From: Rhexocercosporidium sp. MPI-PUGE-AT-0058
Lineage: Eukaryota > Ascomycota > Leotiomycetes > Helotiales
Direction of reading: 5' to 3'
NCBI GenBank assembly: GCA_020746875.1
Contig: JAGTJL010000006.1
Coordinates: 434,001-498,000 of the forward strand
DNA length: 64,000 bases
Shown here in pieces: positions 1-10,013 of this stretch. Position 1 is the first letter of the stretch. The number at the start of each line of letters is the position of its first letter. The translations under genes were made by a program, and so were the position numbers. The notes under the pieces were generated by a model, which had not been told where the DNA came from, did no database searches, and worked only from the letters and a program-made list of their open reading frames with translations.

Positions 1-283
1 CTTTTATCTTCACGAGCAGTTAGAACTGACAACTAGAAGTGGTCGCAATACAAGTTAGCCATTATGATGGAACGGAACTTCAAATCAACAAAAGTCAGCG
101 TTATTTATTGTCGAGCCGCGTTCACTGCAGACCCCTGCTGCAGCTGCATATATGCCTGTCAGCTGCTGGATCACACGTCGCACCAGAAGTCGCTGGCACC
201 AGAATCTTATCAGTCTACAAGCTCCTGCACATACATATATATTACCATTTCAACATCTCATTGTGCCTTACTCTGAGCGCAAG
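1..283. other. Upstream region of the HET gene
   Basis: No separate gene is visible here. The last ~60 bases are pyrimidine- and A-rich and look like a 5' leader. An in-frame ATG at 152 would add 44 residues to the next protein. I prefer the ATG at 284 because the added residues match nothing I know of HET proteins. Confidence 0.5.
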
Positions 284-2432
284 ATGCCCACTTCCCGATG
301 TATCTGTTACCCCCTGCACATCACCTGCCTTCCAGAATCGTGTAAACAAGCCTCATTGCCAGCAGTCGAAGAGCCTCATTCTGCAATATCATCGAATACG
401 GCTGAAGTGTCCTTCACAAGGAAAGAACTAGTACAAGCTGTAAAGTCTGGCTGTCCAACATGCACCATTATTCGCCGGAGCATTGGAAAGTATTTTGACA
501 GCGCGGCAAATGTAGAAAATGTCGGCCGGGACATTACTGTGACCCGCTTGGAAGATAGACTGAGAATGGTGATTGGACTAAATAAGGTTCCATTTGAGAT
601 CTTCAATAGTGGTGTGGAGAACAAAGAGTGTATGTTACAACTTTTCTCTTCCCGCACTTTCCAGGGTACTTTTGATTTTCTATCCAGTATCATGGCACTC
701 CTATTCACACTAGCGAATCTGAATCTACAGCAGCAATCACCAACAGTTGTAAGGCCTTTCCACTGGGCGATTATGGCCCTTTTGGTACCAGTACAGAGTC
801 AGCATATGAAACATGTCGAAGATGGATTGAGGACTGCGCAGCTCATCATCCAGCTTGCAAATTGAACCTCTCTAAATTACCGCGTCGAGTCGTAGCTGTT
901 GGACACACCGATGGGAAAGTAATCTTTGAAACCTGCTCTGGGCTCTCCCGGATAACTGTTGACATCGTCAGAACTTCTCGCCCTATCTCTACGAAAGCTC
1001 CGGTGAGGTAGACTCTTACGCGGCATTGAGCCACTGCTGGGGAGCAACTCAGATCATTACCACGACAACTTCGACGCTCTCACAACGAAAAACTCGGATT
1101 CCCTTTGAGTCTCTCTCGAAAACATTCCAAGATGCCGTCCACATAACTCACAATCTTGGCCTGAAGTACATCTGGATCGACTCTCTCTGCATAATCCAAG
1201 ATGACCTCAAGGATTGGGAAACAGAATCCAAGAAGATGGCCGCTGTCTATGAGTCATCTCATGTTACCATCTGCGCCGCCAAATCAGAAGCCGGAAATGG
1301 TGGTTGCTTTGCCGATTTAACTCTCCGTGAGACCGATCCGTATTCGGGTTCTAAGATAGAGGTCCAAGTTCGAAAATGTCCTCGCCATATAGCCAGTGAA
1401 GCGATGTTCCGAGACTCATCATTTTTCCACACCACTAGTAATCTACCTCTTTTCACGCGGGCCTGGACTTTCCAAGAAGAGCTACTTGCTACGAGAGTTC
1501 TTTACTATTGTGCGGACGAGATCGTCTTTCAATGTAAAGAAAATCTTGATTGTCAGTGCGGCAGGATTTCTTCACATATGGCCGAGATCGGCGACAAGAC
1601 ATCGAAGCAGCAGTACGAAGCAGCCTTGATCGACAGCAGCAACATACGGAAACTACAGATTCAGTGGTATCGGATCATCACACAGTACTCAGCTCGTAAT
1701 CTGACAAAGGAAAGTGATCGTCTTCCAGCTCTTTCAGGTCTGGCAGGGGTCTTCCAAAGTAAAAATGTTCTCGGTCGCTTTCTCGCTGGATTGTGGACAC
1801 ATGAGCTACCTCTGTGGTTGACTTGGGTAGTCTGGGGAAGCCATCCACCCTCGAGGCAATACGTAGCTCCTAGCTGGAGCTGGGCTTCCATCCTAAGCGG
1901 GAATCAGATCTGCCTTCCTCTGCTTGAGGCGAATGGCGGTCTCGGTAATGACCAGTTTGAAAATCAGCTTTGCATTTTAGAAGTACACTGTGAACTCGCT
2001 AGTAGTGATCCCACAGGTGCGATCAGATCAGCTTTTCTCCTTGTGAGGGGAAGGGCAGCCAGGGCGAAATTGGTGTACAACTACGACCCCGTAACCCCCG
2101 GAGGAGGTGGAGGAGGTGGCTCCTTGCTAGTTCTACCACCATTTGGCGTCAGCCTGCGAGGCAAGAAAGTAAATTTCACTTGCGATTCATCGTATAGGGT
2201 CATCAATCTGACGACCGAGGGTCAGGATGTCTGGTGTCTGCGGCTACTGACTTTGAGGAAACGGGAATTCTTCCTTGTGCTTGTTCCAACGGCCAACAAG
2301 GACGAGTATGTGAGAATTGGAATCAAGCACGATGCTGAGGTGGACGATGAGAGTAATACACAGCTGGATGGCACTTCGCTTTCGACATATTGGTTTGATG
2401 ACGCTGAGGAGAAAGAGATGAAGCTCGTTTGA
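284..2432 (+). CDS. HET-domain (heterokaryon incompatibility) protein
   Basis: Probable exons are 284-629, 731-918 and 972-2432, giving about 664 residues. The introns are GTATGT...CTACAG (101 bp) and GTAATC...GTCAG (53 bp); both restore the frame exactly. The HET domain is clear: LSHCWGA at residues 197-203, YIWIDSLCIIQDD at 244-256, the VYESSHVTICAA stretch, and RAWTFQEELLATRVLYY from about 341. Upstream, residues 90-178 have the usual WIEDCAAHHPAC and LPRRVVAVG segments that precede HET. In known family members the domain triggers programmed cell death when incompatible strains fuse, or acts in innate-like self/non-self recognition. The C-terminal half has no recognised domain. It carries a seven-glycine run encoded at about 2101-2121, in a GGA/GGT-rich tract that could vary in length. 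The partner locus is unknown. HET genes are numerous, so the call gives the family and not the specific allele system. Confidence 0.88.
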
Positions 2433-3108
2433 CTGTACGGGTACTTCCGTACTTCATGAACGATGAGATGCATTGAAAGTAGGAAGCTCAAAACCAAGTG
2501 CCAGAACAGCTATTATGCGAGGCGCAAGATTCATTTTTTTTCGCCGCGTAGGCTTTAAACTTGACGCCAACGGAGGAGGCATCGCTCCCTTTCTATACCC
2601 TTTGATGTGTAACCCTTTCAGATTGCAAGAGGTAAAAACGATCAGATCGAGTCCGGAGTGCAAGCTGATCAATCTAGCAGGCCATGCAAGAGTACCTTGA
2701 ACTTCAATAAATGGCTTGCCACACACCCTCATGGTGAGCCCAAATAAGTCAAAGTTTTAAAAAGGGCACATAGAGTTCCTAATGAAAAGAAAGAGCTACT
2801 GTCAAGATGTAAGGGAGATGTAGCCTAGTACGAAAGTTGAGTAGCTCCTATAACGGTTCAGGAGCCAGATAACTAAGAATGTTGTCTGAATACAATCATG
2901 AAACGTCGTGATTGGAAGTTCATGGGTGTGTACCTTCCCTTCAACTCTGGACAGTGAAGCCGTTGTTTTGACGCGGTTGTTCTTGGAGGCAAAGCAAGCT
3001 AGACCAGTGTCACATGATCTAGCCTCGTCTGGAACTTTTGTGTCAACCTCGAATTTAGTCCCCCACGTCTCCTCAATTGTAAACAACTTCTTCACCTTCT
3101 ACGCAATC
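2433..3108. other. Intergenic, HET to PRP1
   Basis: No gene was recognised. The PRP1 frame stays open upstream from about 2908, but those codons do not resemble the conserved N-terminus, so they are taken as leader sequence. Confidence 0.6.
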
Positions 3109-6036
3109 ATGTCTGGAAGACGAGACTTTCTCAACCAGCCGGCCCCAGAGAACTACGTTGCCGGTCTTGGTAGAGGTGCTACCGGCTTCACAACACGTTC
3201 AGATCTCGGGCCTGCGCGAGAAGGCCCCAGCGAAGACCAGATCAAAGAAGCTCTCGCAAAGCGTGCTGCCCAACTTGGAGCTGCGGCACCCACAGCATAC
3301 GGCGCGCCCGAGAAGAAGGAAGAGGAAAACGATGATGATGAGCGGTTTCAGGACCCCGAGAATGAGGTCGGCTTGTTCGCAGGCGGCGCATACGACAAGG
3401 ACGACGATGAGGCAGATCGCATATACCAGGAGGTAGACGAGAAGATGGACAGGCGGCGGAAAGCTAGAAGGTTGGTCCCCCTATCCCATACGTATCCCTT
3501 CATTACCCTCTGTGCAGATGGTTTATCAGAAATGCAAATAGTTGAGCAGATTACCGACGTTTCTACCTACAGGGAAGCTCGCGAGAAAGCAGAACAAGAA
3601 GAGTACGAACGAAACAACCCAAAGATCCAACAACAATTCGCAGACTTGAAGCGCGCATTGACCACGGTCAGCGATGAAGACTGGGCGAATCTACCAGAGG
3701 TCGGCGATTTGACGGGCAAGAATCGGAGGAACAAGCAGGCTTTGCGACAAAAGTTCTATGCGGTGCCTGATAGTGTTATTGCCGGAGCGCGAGATTCTTC
3801 GGAGCTTGGTACTACAGTCGCGGACGATGGGCCCTCTGGAGACAACGAAAGCGGAACGATGACCAACTTCGCAGATATTGGAGCGGCAAGAGACAAGGTT
3901 CTGCAAGTCAGGTTAGATCAAGCTGGATCCGGCACCGATTCCGTGGCTGGGAGTGCGACAAACATCGATCCCAAGGGATATCTCACAAGCCTGGCCAAAT
4001 CACAAGTCAACTCAGGCGAGGCACAGGTTGCAGATATCAAGCGAGTCCGAGTTCTTCTGGAGTCAGTCATCCGAACAAATCCCAAGCATGCACCTGGTTG
4101 GATTGCTGCGGCACGATTGGAGGAGCTGGCTGGAAAGACGGTTGCAGCGAGAAATGTTATTGCCCGGGCATGCGAGTTCTGTCCAAAGAGTGAGGATGTC
4201 TGGCTGGAAAATATCAGATTGAACGACAATCATAATGCAAAGATTATTGCCGCCAATGCCATCAAGAATAACGATCGATCGGTCAACCTCTGGATTGAAG
4301 CTATGAAGCTAGAGTCGGAGGCCCGAGCGAAGAAGAAGGTCATTCGGCATGCACTGGACCACATCCCTCAATCAGTAATGCTCTGGAAAGAAGCAGTCAA
4401 TTTGGAGGAGGATCCCGCAGACGCACGACTTCTTCTTGCCAAGGCAACCGAGATCATCCCCCTTTCGGTCGAACTTTGGTTGGCTCTAGCACGCCTCGAG
4501 AGCTCAGACAATGCCCAGAAAGTGCTCAACAAAGCTCGCAAAGCCATTCCTACCTCACACGAGATCTGGATTGCCGCTGCGAGACTGCAAGAGCAAATCG
4601 GAAACACAACGATCAATGTCATGAAGCGAGCCGTTCAAGCACTTGCGAAAGAGTCTGCGATGTTGAAGCGCGAGGAGTGGATCACGGAAGCCGAAAAATG
4701 CGAAGAGGAAGACGCCGTACTGACTTGTGGTGCCATCATTCGTGAAACCCTTGGGTGGGGACTGGACGAGGACGATGACCGCAAAGATATCTGGATGGAA
4801 GATGCCCGTGCTAGTATTGGAAGAGGTAAATATGAGACAGCACGGGCAATCTACGCTTACGCACTACGAGTCTTCGTCAATAGTAGAAAGCTATGGCTAG
4901 CTGCAGCCGACTTGGAGAAGAATCACGGCACAAAAGAGGCACTTTGGCAAACTCTGGAGAAGGCCGTGGAGGCTTGTCCACAGAGTGAGGTCCTCTGGAT
5001 GATGTTGGCGAAAGAGAAATGGCAGGCTGGCGAAATCGACAATGCTCGAAGAGTTCTGGGCAGAGCTTTCAACCAAAATCCAAATAACGAGGACATTTGG
5101 TTAGCAGCCGTCAAACTTGAAGCTGAGAATAAGGAGCCTGAGCAGGCTAGAAAGCTACTGGAGCAAGCTCGACAAGAAGCACCTACTGACAGAGTCTGGA
5201 TGAAGAGTGTTGCTTTCGAGCGGCAACTAGGTGACGTCGATGCGGCTCTTGATCTTGTCAACCAAGCCTTGCAGCTTTTCCCAGGTGCAGCTAAGTTGTG
5301 GATGATGAAGGGGCAAATATACGAAGGTGACGGCAAGCTACCGCAGGCTCGTGAAGCATACGGCACCGGCACTAAGGCGTGCACAAAGTCGGTACCTCTC
5401 TGGCTTCTGTATTCGCGACTCGAAGAGCGGGTTGGAAACGTGGTCAAGGCTCGTGGTGTGCTCGACCGTGCTCGGTTAGCTGTGCCCAAATCACCAGAGC
5501 TATGGACCGAGTCTGTTCGTTTGGAAAGACGCGCCAACAATATCAGTCAAGCAAAGAACCTTATGGCCCAAGCTCTGCAACAAATACCCACCAGTGGTCT
5601 TCTGTACACCGAATCAATCTGGCATCTCGAACCCCGCACACAACGTAAACCCAGGGCACTGGAAGCTATCAAGAAGGTCGACAATGATCCGATCCTCTTC
5701 GTCACTATCGCCCGCATATTTTGGGGAGAGCGGAGATTGGAGAAAGCACAGAATTGGTTCGAGAAAGCAATCTTGCTTGACAGTGATATCGGCGATGCAT
5801 GGGCTTGGTACTACAAGTTCCTGATGCAGCACGGAACTGATGTAAGTTTTCCAAAGCACCAGTCATCACATAATACTAATAATTTTGTGCAGGAAAAGCG
5901 AGCAGATGTCATCGCTAAGATGATTTTGAGCGAACCAAGACATGGCGAAGTTTGGCAAAGTGTAGCGAAGGACCCGAAGAATGCCGGCAAGAGCCAAGAG
6001 GATATCCTCAAACTGGTTGTGGGTAAATTGGAGTAA
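3109..6036 (+). CDS. prp1: Pre-mRNA splicing factor PRP1/PRP6 (U5/tri-snRNP)
   Basis: About 924 residues, with exons 3109-3470, 3573-5841 and 5893-6036. Both introns (102 and 51 bp) are multiples of three without a stop, so an unspliced reading would wrongly include 51 extra residues. Splicing joins KARR to EAREKAEQEEYE, which fits the family. The start at 3109 begins MSGRRDFLNQPAPENYVAGL, matching the PRP1 N-terminal domain. Next comes an acidic Glu/Asp-rich stretch, then roughly residues 270-900 of tandem HAT/TPR helical repeats with recurring W-x-x-A-A-x-L-E motifs. Family members (S. pombe Prp1/Zer1, yeast Prp6, human PRPF6) bridge U5 and U4/U6 snRNPs in the tri-snRNP inside the nucleus. 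The length fits the family. The second intron carries a good TACTAAT branch site. This is an ordinary conserved housekeeping gene. Confidence 0.96.
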   Translation: MSGRRDFLNQPAPENYVAGLGRGATGFTTRSDLGPAREGPSEDQIKEALAKRAAQLGAAAPTAYGAPEKKEEENDDDERFQDPENEVGLFAGGAYDKDDDEADRIYQEVDEKMDRRRKARRLVPLSHTYPFITLCADGLSEMQIVEQITDVSTYREAREKAEQEEYERNNPKIQQQFADLKRALTTVSDEDWANLPEVGDLTGKNRRNKQALRQKFYAVPDSVIAGARDSSELGTTVADDGPSGDNESGTMTNFADIGAARDKVLQVRLDQAGSGTDSVAGSATNIDPKGYLTSLAKSQVNSGEAQVADIKRVRVLLESVIRTNPKHAPGWIAAARLEELAGKTVAARNVIARACEFCPKSEDVWLENIRLNDNHNAKIIAANAIKNNDRSVNLWIEAMKLESEARAKKKVIRHALDHIPQSVMLWKEAVNLEEDPADARLLLAKATEIIPLSVELWLALARLESSDNAQKVLNKARKAIPTSHEIWIAAARLQEQIGNTTINVMKRAVQALAKESAMLKREEWITEAEKCEEEDAVLTCGAIIRETLGWGLDEDDDRKDIWMEDARASIGRGKYETARAIYAYALRVFVNSRKLWLAAADLEKNHGTKEALWQTLEKAVEACPQSEVLWMMLAKEKWQAGEIDNARRVLGRAFNQNPNNEDIWLAAVKLEAENKEPEQARKLLEQARQEAPTDRVWMKSVAFERQLGDVDAALDLVNQALQLFPGAAKLWMMKGQIYEGDGKLPQAREAYGTGTKACTKSVPLWLLYSRLEERVGNVVKARGVLDRARLAVPKSPELWTESVRLERRANNISQAKNLMAQALQQIPTSGLLYTESIWHLEPRTQRKPRALEAIKKVDNDPILFVTIARIFWGERRLEKAQNWFEKAILLDSDIGDAWAWYYKFLMQHGTDVSFPKHQSSHNTNNFVQEKRADVIAKMILSEPRHGEVWQSVAKDPKNAGKSQEDILKLVVGKLE

Positions 6037-6495
6037 TATGGGCAAAGGGAAACAGTGTATCATATTTGAGGCAGGATAGGCGCTGGTCACTAAACGGCGG
6101 CGCTTTTTGAGGTATAAAATACATCGGCGCATTGACTTCAGTGCGGCGCGGCACCAGGTGTTTGTACGTGATAGCAGGTAGGGAGCGCTGTCTCTAATTG
6201 TTTTCTCGTGCTGTTGTTTGGGCATGGGAACCAATTCGTCTTTCGCCTACCTGAAGCCTACCGCATACCGACCATTATAATTTGCTAGAGTTAAGGAGCT
6301 GAGATGAGCACCATTTAATTAGCAGGTGCATTTTTCATTGGTTTGGTAAACTACTCTTGCGCAGGAAGCTAGTCCGCATTTGGGGCTTGACTGACCTGTG
6401 TCAAATCAATGCTCTTCGTCTTCTTCTGTTTTTCCAAATTGGCGGTTTTGCTAGGCTTCCTCTAAACAAGTTGACCTTCCGTCGAGGCAAGAAAG
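6037..6495. other. Intergenic, downstream of PRP1
   Basis: No gene or repeat was recognised. It presumably holds the PRP1 3' end and the promoter of whatever lies at 6496. Confidence 0.5.
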
Positions 6496-6722
6496 ATGGC
6501 AGAGGTGAAGTTGAACGGTCCGACTAAGCAGCTCCTGCCTCCTCACAGTCAGCGACCTCCCCTGATTGACGTCTCAACCCAAACAAAGCTAACCACCATT
6601 CAGGGCAACGAAGAATGAATAACCTCACCAACCTCGCAAAAACATACATCTACCTATTCCGAACCATCAACGCGCACTCCCACCGCATCCTAAAGAAGAC
6701 CATCCGAAAAATTACTTCCTAA
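6496..6722 (+). CDS. Possible small basic protein (uncertain)
   Basis: An ATG at 6496 opens a frame that a 56-bp intron (6548-6603, GTCAGC...ATTCAG with a CTAAC branch-like site) would join to 6604-6722. The result is a 56-residue, Lys/Arg-rich protein. It ends in a segment rich in Ile, Leu, Tyr, Arg and Lys that could be an amphipathic helix or organelle-targeted sequence. Without splicing, an ATG at 6615 alone gives 35 residues. The donor is not the usual GTRAGT form and I recognise no family. It sits between two well-supported genes in codon-like sequence, so it is listed as a candidate only. Confidence 0.25.
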
Positions 6723-6959
6723 CGTGACCGCTCCCGAGACTCAGTGGTCGGGTTCTTATTCCACCATCCGGAATCACGATTGGCTCTGTCCAAAATCTGG
6801 ACGCCCTCATGCATGTGTTCAAGCCAACGCACCTTGTCAGTACATGAGGCTGACTTGAAGCCATTTTCTTCACAAGGCTCGCGGATAAAGATCCCCATCT
6901 GTCCAAATGCACTTCTCATTTTCCCTTTTTCAACCCCCAAATCTTTTCTCTGTATCACC

Positions 6960-7956
6960 ATGACGAATCCTCCCTTGCCTCTAGTCGGAGGCTACCCAAA
7001 ACTCGCTTCTCATATGGGAAGATATTCCCAGAGCGCAATATATCGTCGATTCGGGAGTTTAAACTCGCAGAACATTCTTTATATGCAGGCTGAGCTGATT
7101 CATCTGGAGAAAAAGCTTCGTGCTTTGGAAGTCGAGGATTCAGCGTCTGGTGCGGGGCACAGACCGAATTACTCGAAAGATTGGTATTGGCTGAACTACG
7201 CTTCGGAGGAGGGGAGCGACCAATGGGAAACAGCCCTCAAGATACGCCTGGTGTTGAAGGAATACAGTATGTTTACTCTCATTGCGTTGCGGATGGAATT
7301 GACTTTTGTGGTATAGATGATGCGATCATACAACAGTCTGTGATGGGGCATTTATCAGACCCAAATTCTCACGATCTAAGATCACTCCAGCAATGGCTCG
7401 AGAGACTCGCACTGGGGAATCTCCCCCTCGTTGGGAAGGACAGAGATACCTGGGGAACTTCAGACGAGCCCATCAACCCAAATAATGATCTTCTGACAGT
7501 CTCTTCCTTGTCTGGACATAGGGATTCATTTTCAGCCTGGTTCACAGAATGCTTCATTTTTTGGCTCCACAAACTCTTCTGGTATCGCGTGAAGAAAGTC
7601 GACGACCCAGAGTCAGGCATAGCATCATACGAGGAGAGTGTACTGCATAGATACACTTCCCACATCACAACAATCATTGCATCGCTATTGCCAGTTCTGG
7701 CAATTGTTGTGCTGTATTGCGTTGATTCGATGAAGGCTCGCCTCGGCCTAATTGCCTTCTTCACTTTCATGTTTACGACTGCGCTTTCATTCTTCACCAA
7801 TGCATCGAGGGGAGAAACATTTATGGCGACATCTGCGTAAGTTTGATATCATCTCGTCCAGCGTACTTTGTGATGCTGATGCCTCGCGATAGTTTTGCAG
7901 CTGTTCAAGTGGTTTTTATCTCAACGGGGAATGAGGGTGGATCATTGGGAAGTTGA
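6960..7956 (+). CDS. DUF6594-family membrane protein
   Basis: Exons 6960-7266, 7317-7836 and 7893-7956 give about 296 residues. The introns are 50 bp (GTATGT...GTATAG) and 56 bp (GTAAGT...GATAG), and both keep the frame. The start at 6960 gives MTNPPLPLVGGYPKLA. The N-terminal half has the DUF6594 pattern: GGYPKLA, then RFGSLNSQNILYMQAELIHL, a helical region with paired Leu/Glu residues, then LRSLQQWLER. The C-terminus has three hydrophobic segments, around IIASLLPVLAIVVLYCV, LIAFFTFMFTTALSFF and AFAAVQVVFIS. That is the usual topology of this large fungal family, whose function is unknown. The protein ends shortly after the third segment, as is normal for the family. Confidence 0.8.
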
Positions 7957-8199
7957 AAGACAGCAATGAGAGTCGAGAGCCTGAAATAGGACACAAAAAG
8001 GTTGTACCTGCAACTATATAACAAGTTGGTCGTTTGATTCAACTCTATATCTCAAAGGAGCCTGCCGTTGGGGATATTTGTGCTCTTTGTTTTGATATGA
8101 CTTTTCTTGACAATTCAATTCTTCGATTACTACACAGAAAGACATGGCACCAGTCCGGACACTCCTAGCCTCTTTTTCCATGTTTATCTAGCCACTGAA

Positions 8200-8974
8200 T
8201 TAATTCATGGTTGCCATGCTACTACCAGAGCTAGATGATCCTGTCCTATTCGAATCACCAGATGCAGTTCGTTCCTGACGAGCAGCTTCCTCCCTCCGAC
8301 GAATATCAGCTTCAACGTTGGCATCATTCGCAGTAATCTCCTCTTGGTGTTTGCTCTTCCGCTTCGACTCTTTATTCTTCTCATCTATATCATGAATTAG
8401 ATCAAATCCACCGTGATGAGGATCATTGTCATAGAACTTACCCTTTGTTTTCTTCGGTAAAACTGGAATGCGCCGGGAGCCAAATCCCGCGAACTTCAAA
8501 ATACCATGCTCGACAATGGTGTCCGCGCCGAGAATAACATCCCACGGGAGTGAGTCCCCATCGATGATGTGAAATGTTGTGGTGAAGATCTTGCGGAATC
8601 GTTTTCCTTTCCAGCGGAGTGTGATTGTGCCAATCGAGGAGAGATTTCCGCCATTGAGGCAAACGCAGAGATCGTCATGATATTGATTCATGTTGCCAAA
8701 CATGAGCAATTCACGAAGGGTCGTGGCAGACATCAGGTTGAGATCACATCCGCTGTCCAGCGTCATCTTGCACTCGATGTGGATGTTGAGGGGTACGCTG
8801 AAGATCTTGACGGTTTTCAGGAAGGGGTTCTCTGGTTCCTTGAAAATTCAGCTTCATGTTGACTTCAAGCCTGCCTGTTGAAGGAGTAAATACTTTGTGC
8901 TTGAGAGCTCTTTTCACTTTCTTCAGCCAGATAGTCCGGGTGCGAACAGCTTTTTCGTGGATGGCAAAGTGCAT
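8200..8974 (-). CDS. Stand-alone retropepsin-like (aspartyl protease fold) protein
   Basis: Proposed exons on the minus strand are 8974-8894, 8838-8442 and 8384-8200, about 220 residues. The intron at 8385-8441 (GTAAGT...ATATAG, 57 bp) is certain in form and happens to be in frame. The first intron (8839-8893, GTATTT...TCAAG) is less sure: the N-terminal and protease parts lie in different frames, so either this splice or a frameshift is needed. The protease part has the MTLDSGCDLNLMS motif (D-S-G active-site type), followed later by DVILGADTIVEHG. Together these fit a single retropepsin-like domain of the kind that normally works as a dimer. The C-terminus is highly charged, then Ser/Gly-rich. 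No reverse transcriptase, integrase or LTR lies nearby, so this is a lone gene and not an intact retroelement. Substrate and role are unknown. Confidence 0.65.
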
Positions 8975-10013
8975 TGTGGACGAGATGTGATCTTTGGTAG
9001 TGTGGACCTGTGTATACAGAAGCCCTGTTTGGGAAACCAAATTGAGGGGGGCAAAGTATTTAAAGTAAGAATGTATTGATAATTGTGTTTGCATTTGCTA
9101 AGAGATGGTTCAACGCAGTTCAAAAAAACAGAGAGACTGACAGAGTATAGCTGTACTTATAACGAGACTTCACATCAATCCCATAAGGAAAATTACCTGG
9201 GTAAGATTTCGGCATGGAACGAGTAGACCAATGCGTTTAGCGGCGAAATGGAAAAGATTCTGGAATCCATCAATCCCTTGATAGTCAGTCCAGGGGTTTA
9301 TGTTGACAAGATTCTGGCTTCGACTAATAAGCAGCCACGCGCAAGCTTTGACTTCCTGGAACTCAGCATCCTATCTCCATATGCAAGCCTCTAGCCGTGG
9401 GTTCGGACCAAATCCAGTCTTTTTTAAGAAGTTACCCATAATATTTTGGCAACAACATATAGGAGACGATCCCGAAGTTGAACCAAGTCACGGCGTATGA
9501 TCGCAGCCAAATGTCAGGGATACTGCGGGGGCAAGGTGCGTCCGTCCGTGGGCACTTCCACGTCTTGTTTGAGTTCAAAGATTTTGGATTCGACGAATGA
9601 AACGAGGGCGCGAGCTGAACCGTAAGGCAGCCTGATGGTGTGGCGGTGACAAAGTAGACTCAAGACCCCAGTAAGATTCTGGCAACCCATGTGCAAAGAC
9701 AGAAAAAGGAGTCAATGGCAAGGCTAGAATAGCGGTGGCGCTCAACACGGGCGACTGTCTCACACATTGTAGTGTGGCTGCAGCTGAGGAGCCTGGATGC
9801 CAGCAATATTCTGGTAAGAGCCAATAACAAGCAAGCAGCCTGCATGCTTGTGTGACGCCCACCACGAAACTTGGGGGAAGGATCGAGAGAGACTTTAATT
9901 TATGACGAAGAGCCTCTCTATCTTTTCCATCGTACAAAAACTCCTACTCTATCATTGATCATATCTCGACATTCACGATTCTGACACTCCGTGATCCGCA
10001 AATAAATATCACG
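8975..10013. other. Intergenic, divergent promoters
   Basis: No convincing gene. Short ATTCTGG-containing stretches recur (near 9309, 9675 and 9813) but show no clear repeat unit. The last ~60 bases before 10014 look like a leader. Confidence 0.5.

Noticed and set aside
152..283. Longer N-terminus for the HET protein from the ATG at 152
   Set aside because: The added residues look like translated leader; the next ATG at 284 fits better. Not excluded.
4923..5540. 205-codon open frame antisense to PRP1
   Set aside because: A shadow of the helical-repeat coding sequence.
9575..9937. 120-codon minus-strand frame in the intergenic region
   Set aside because: No family resemblance and no supporting promoter or splice signals.
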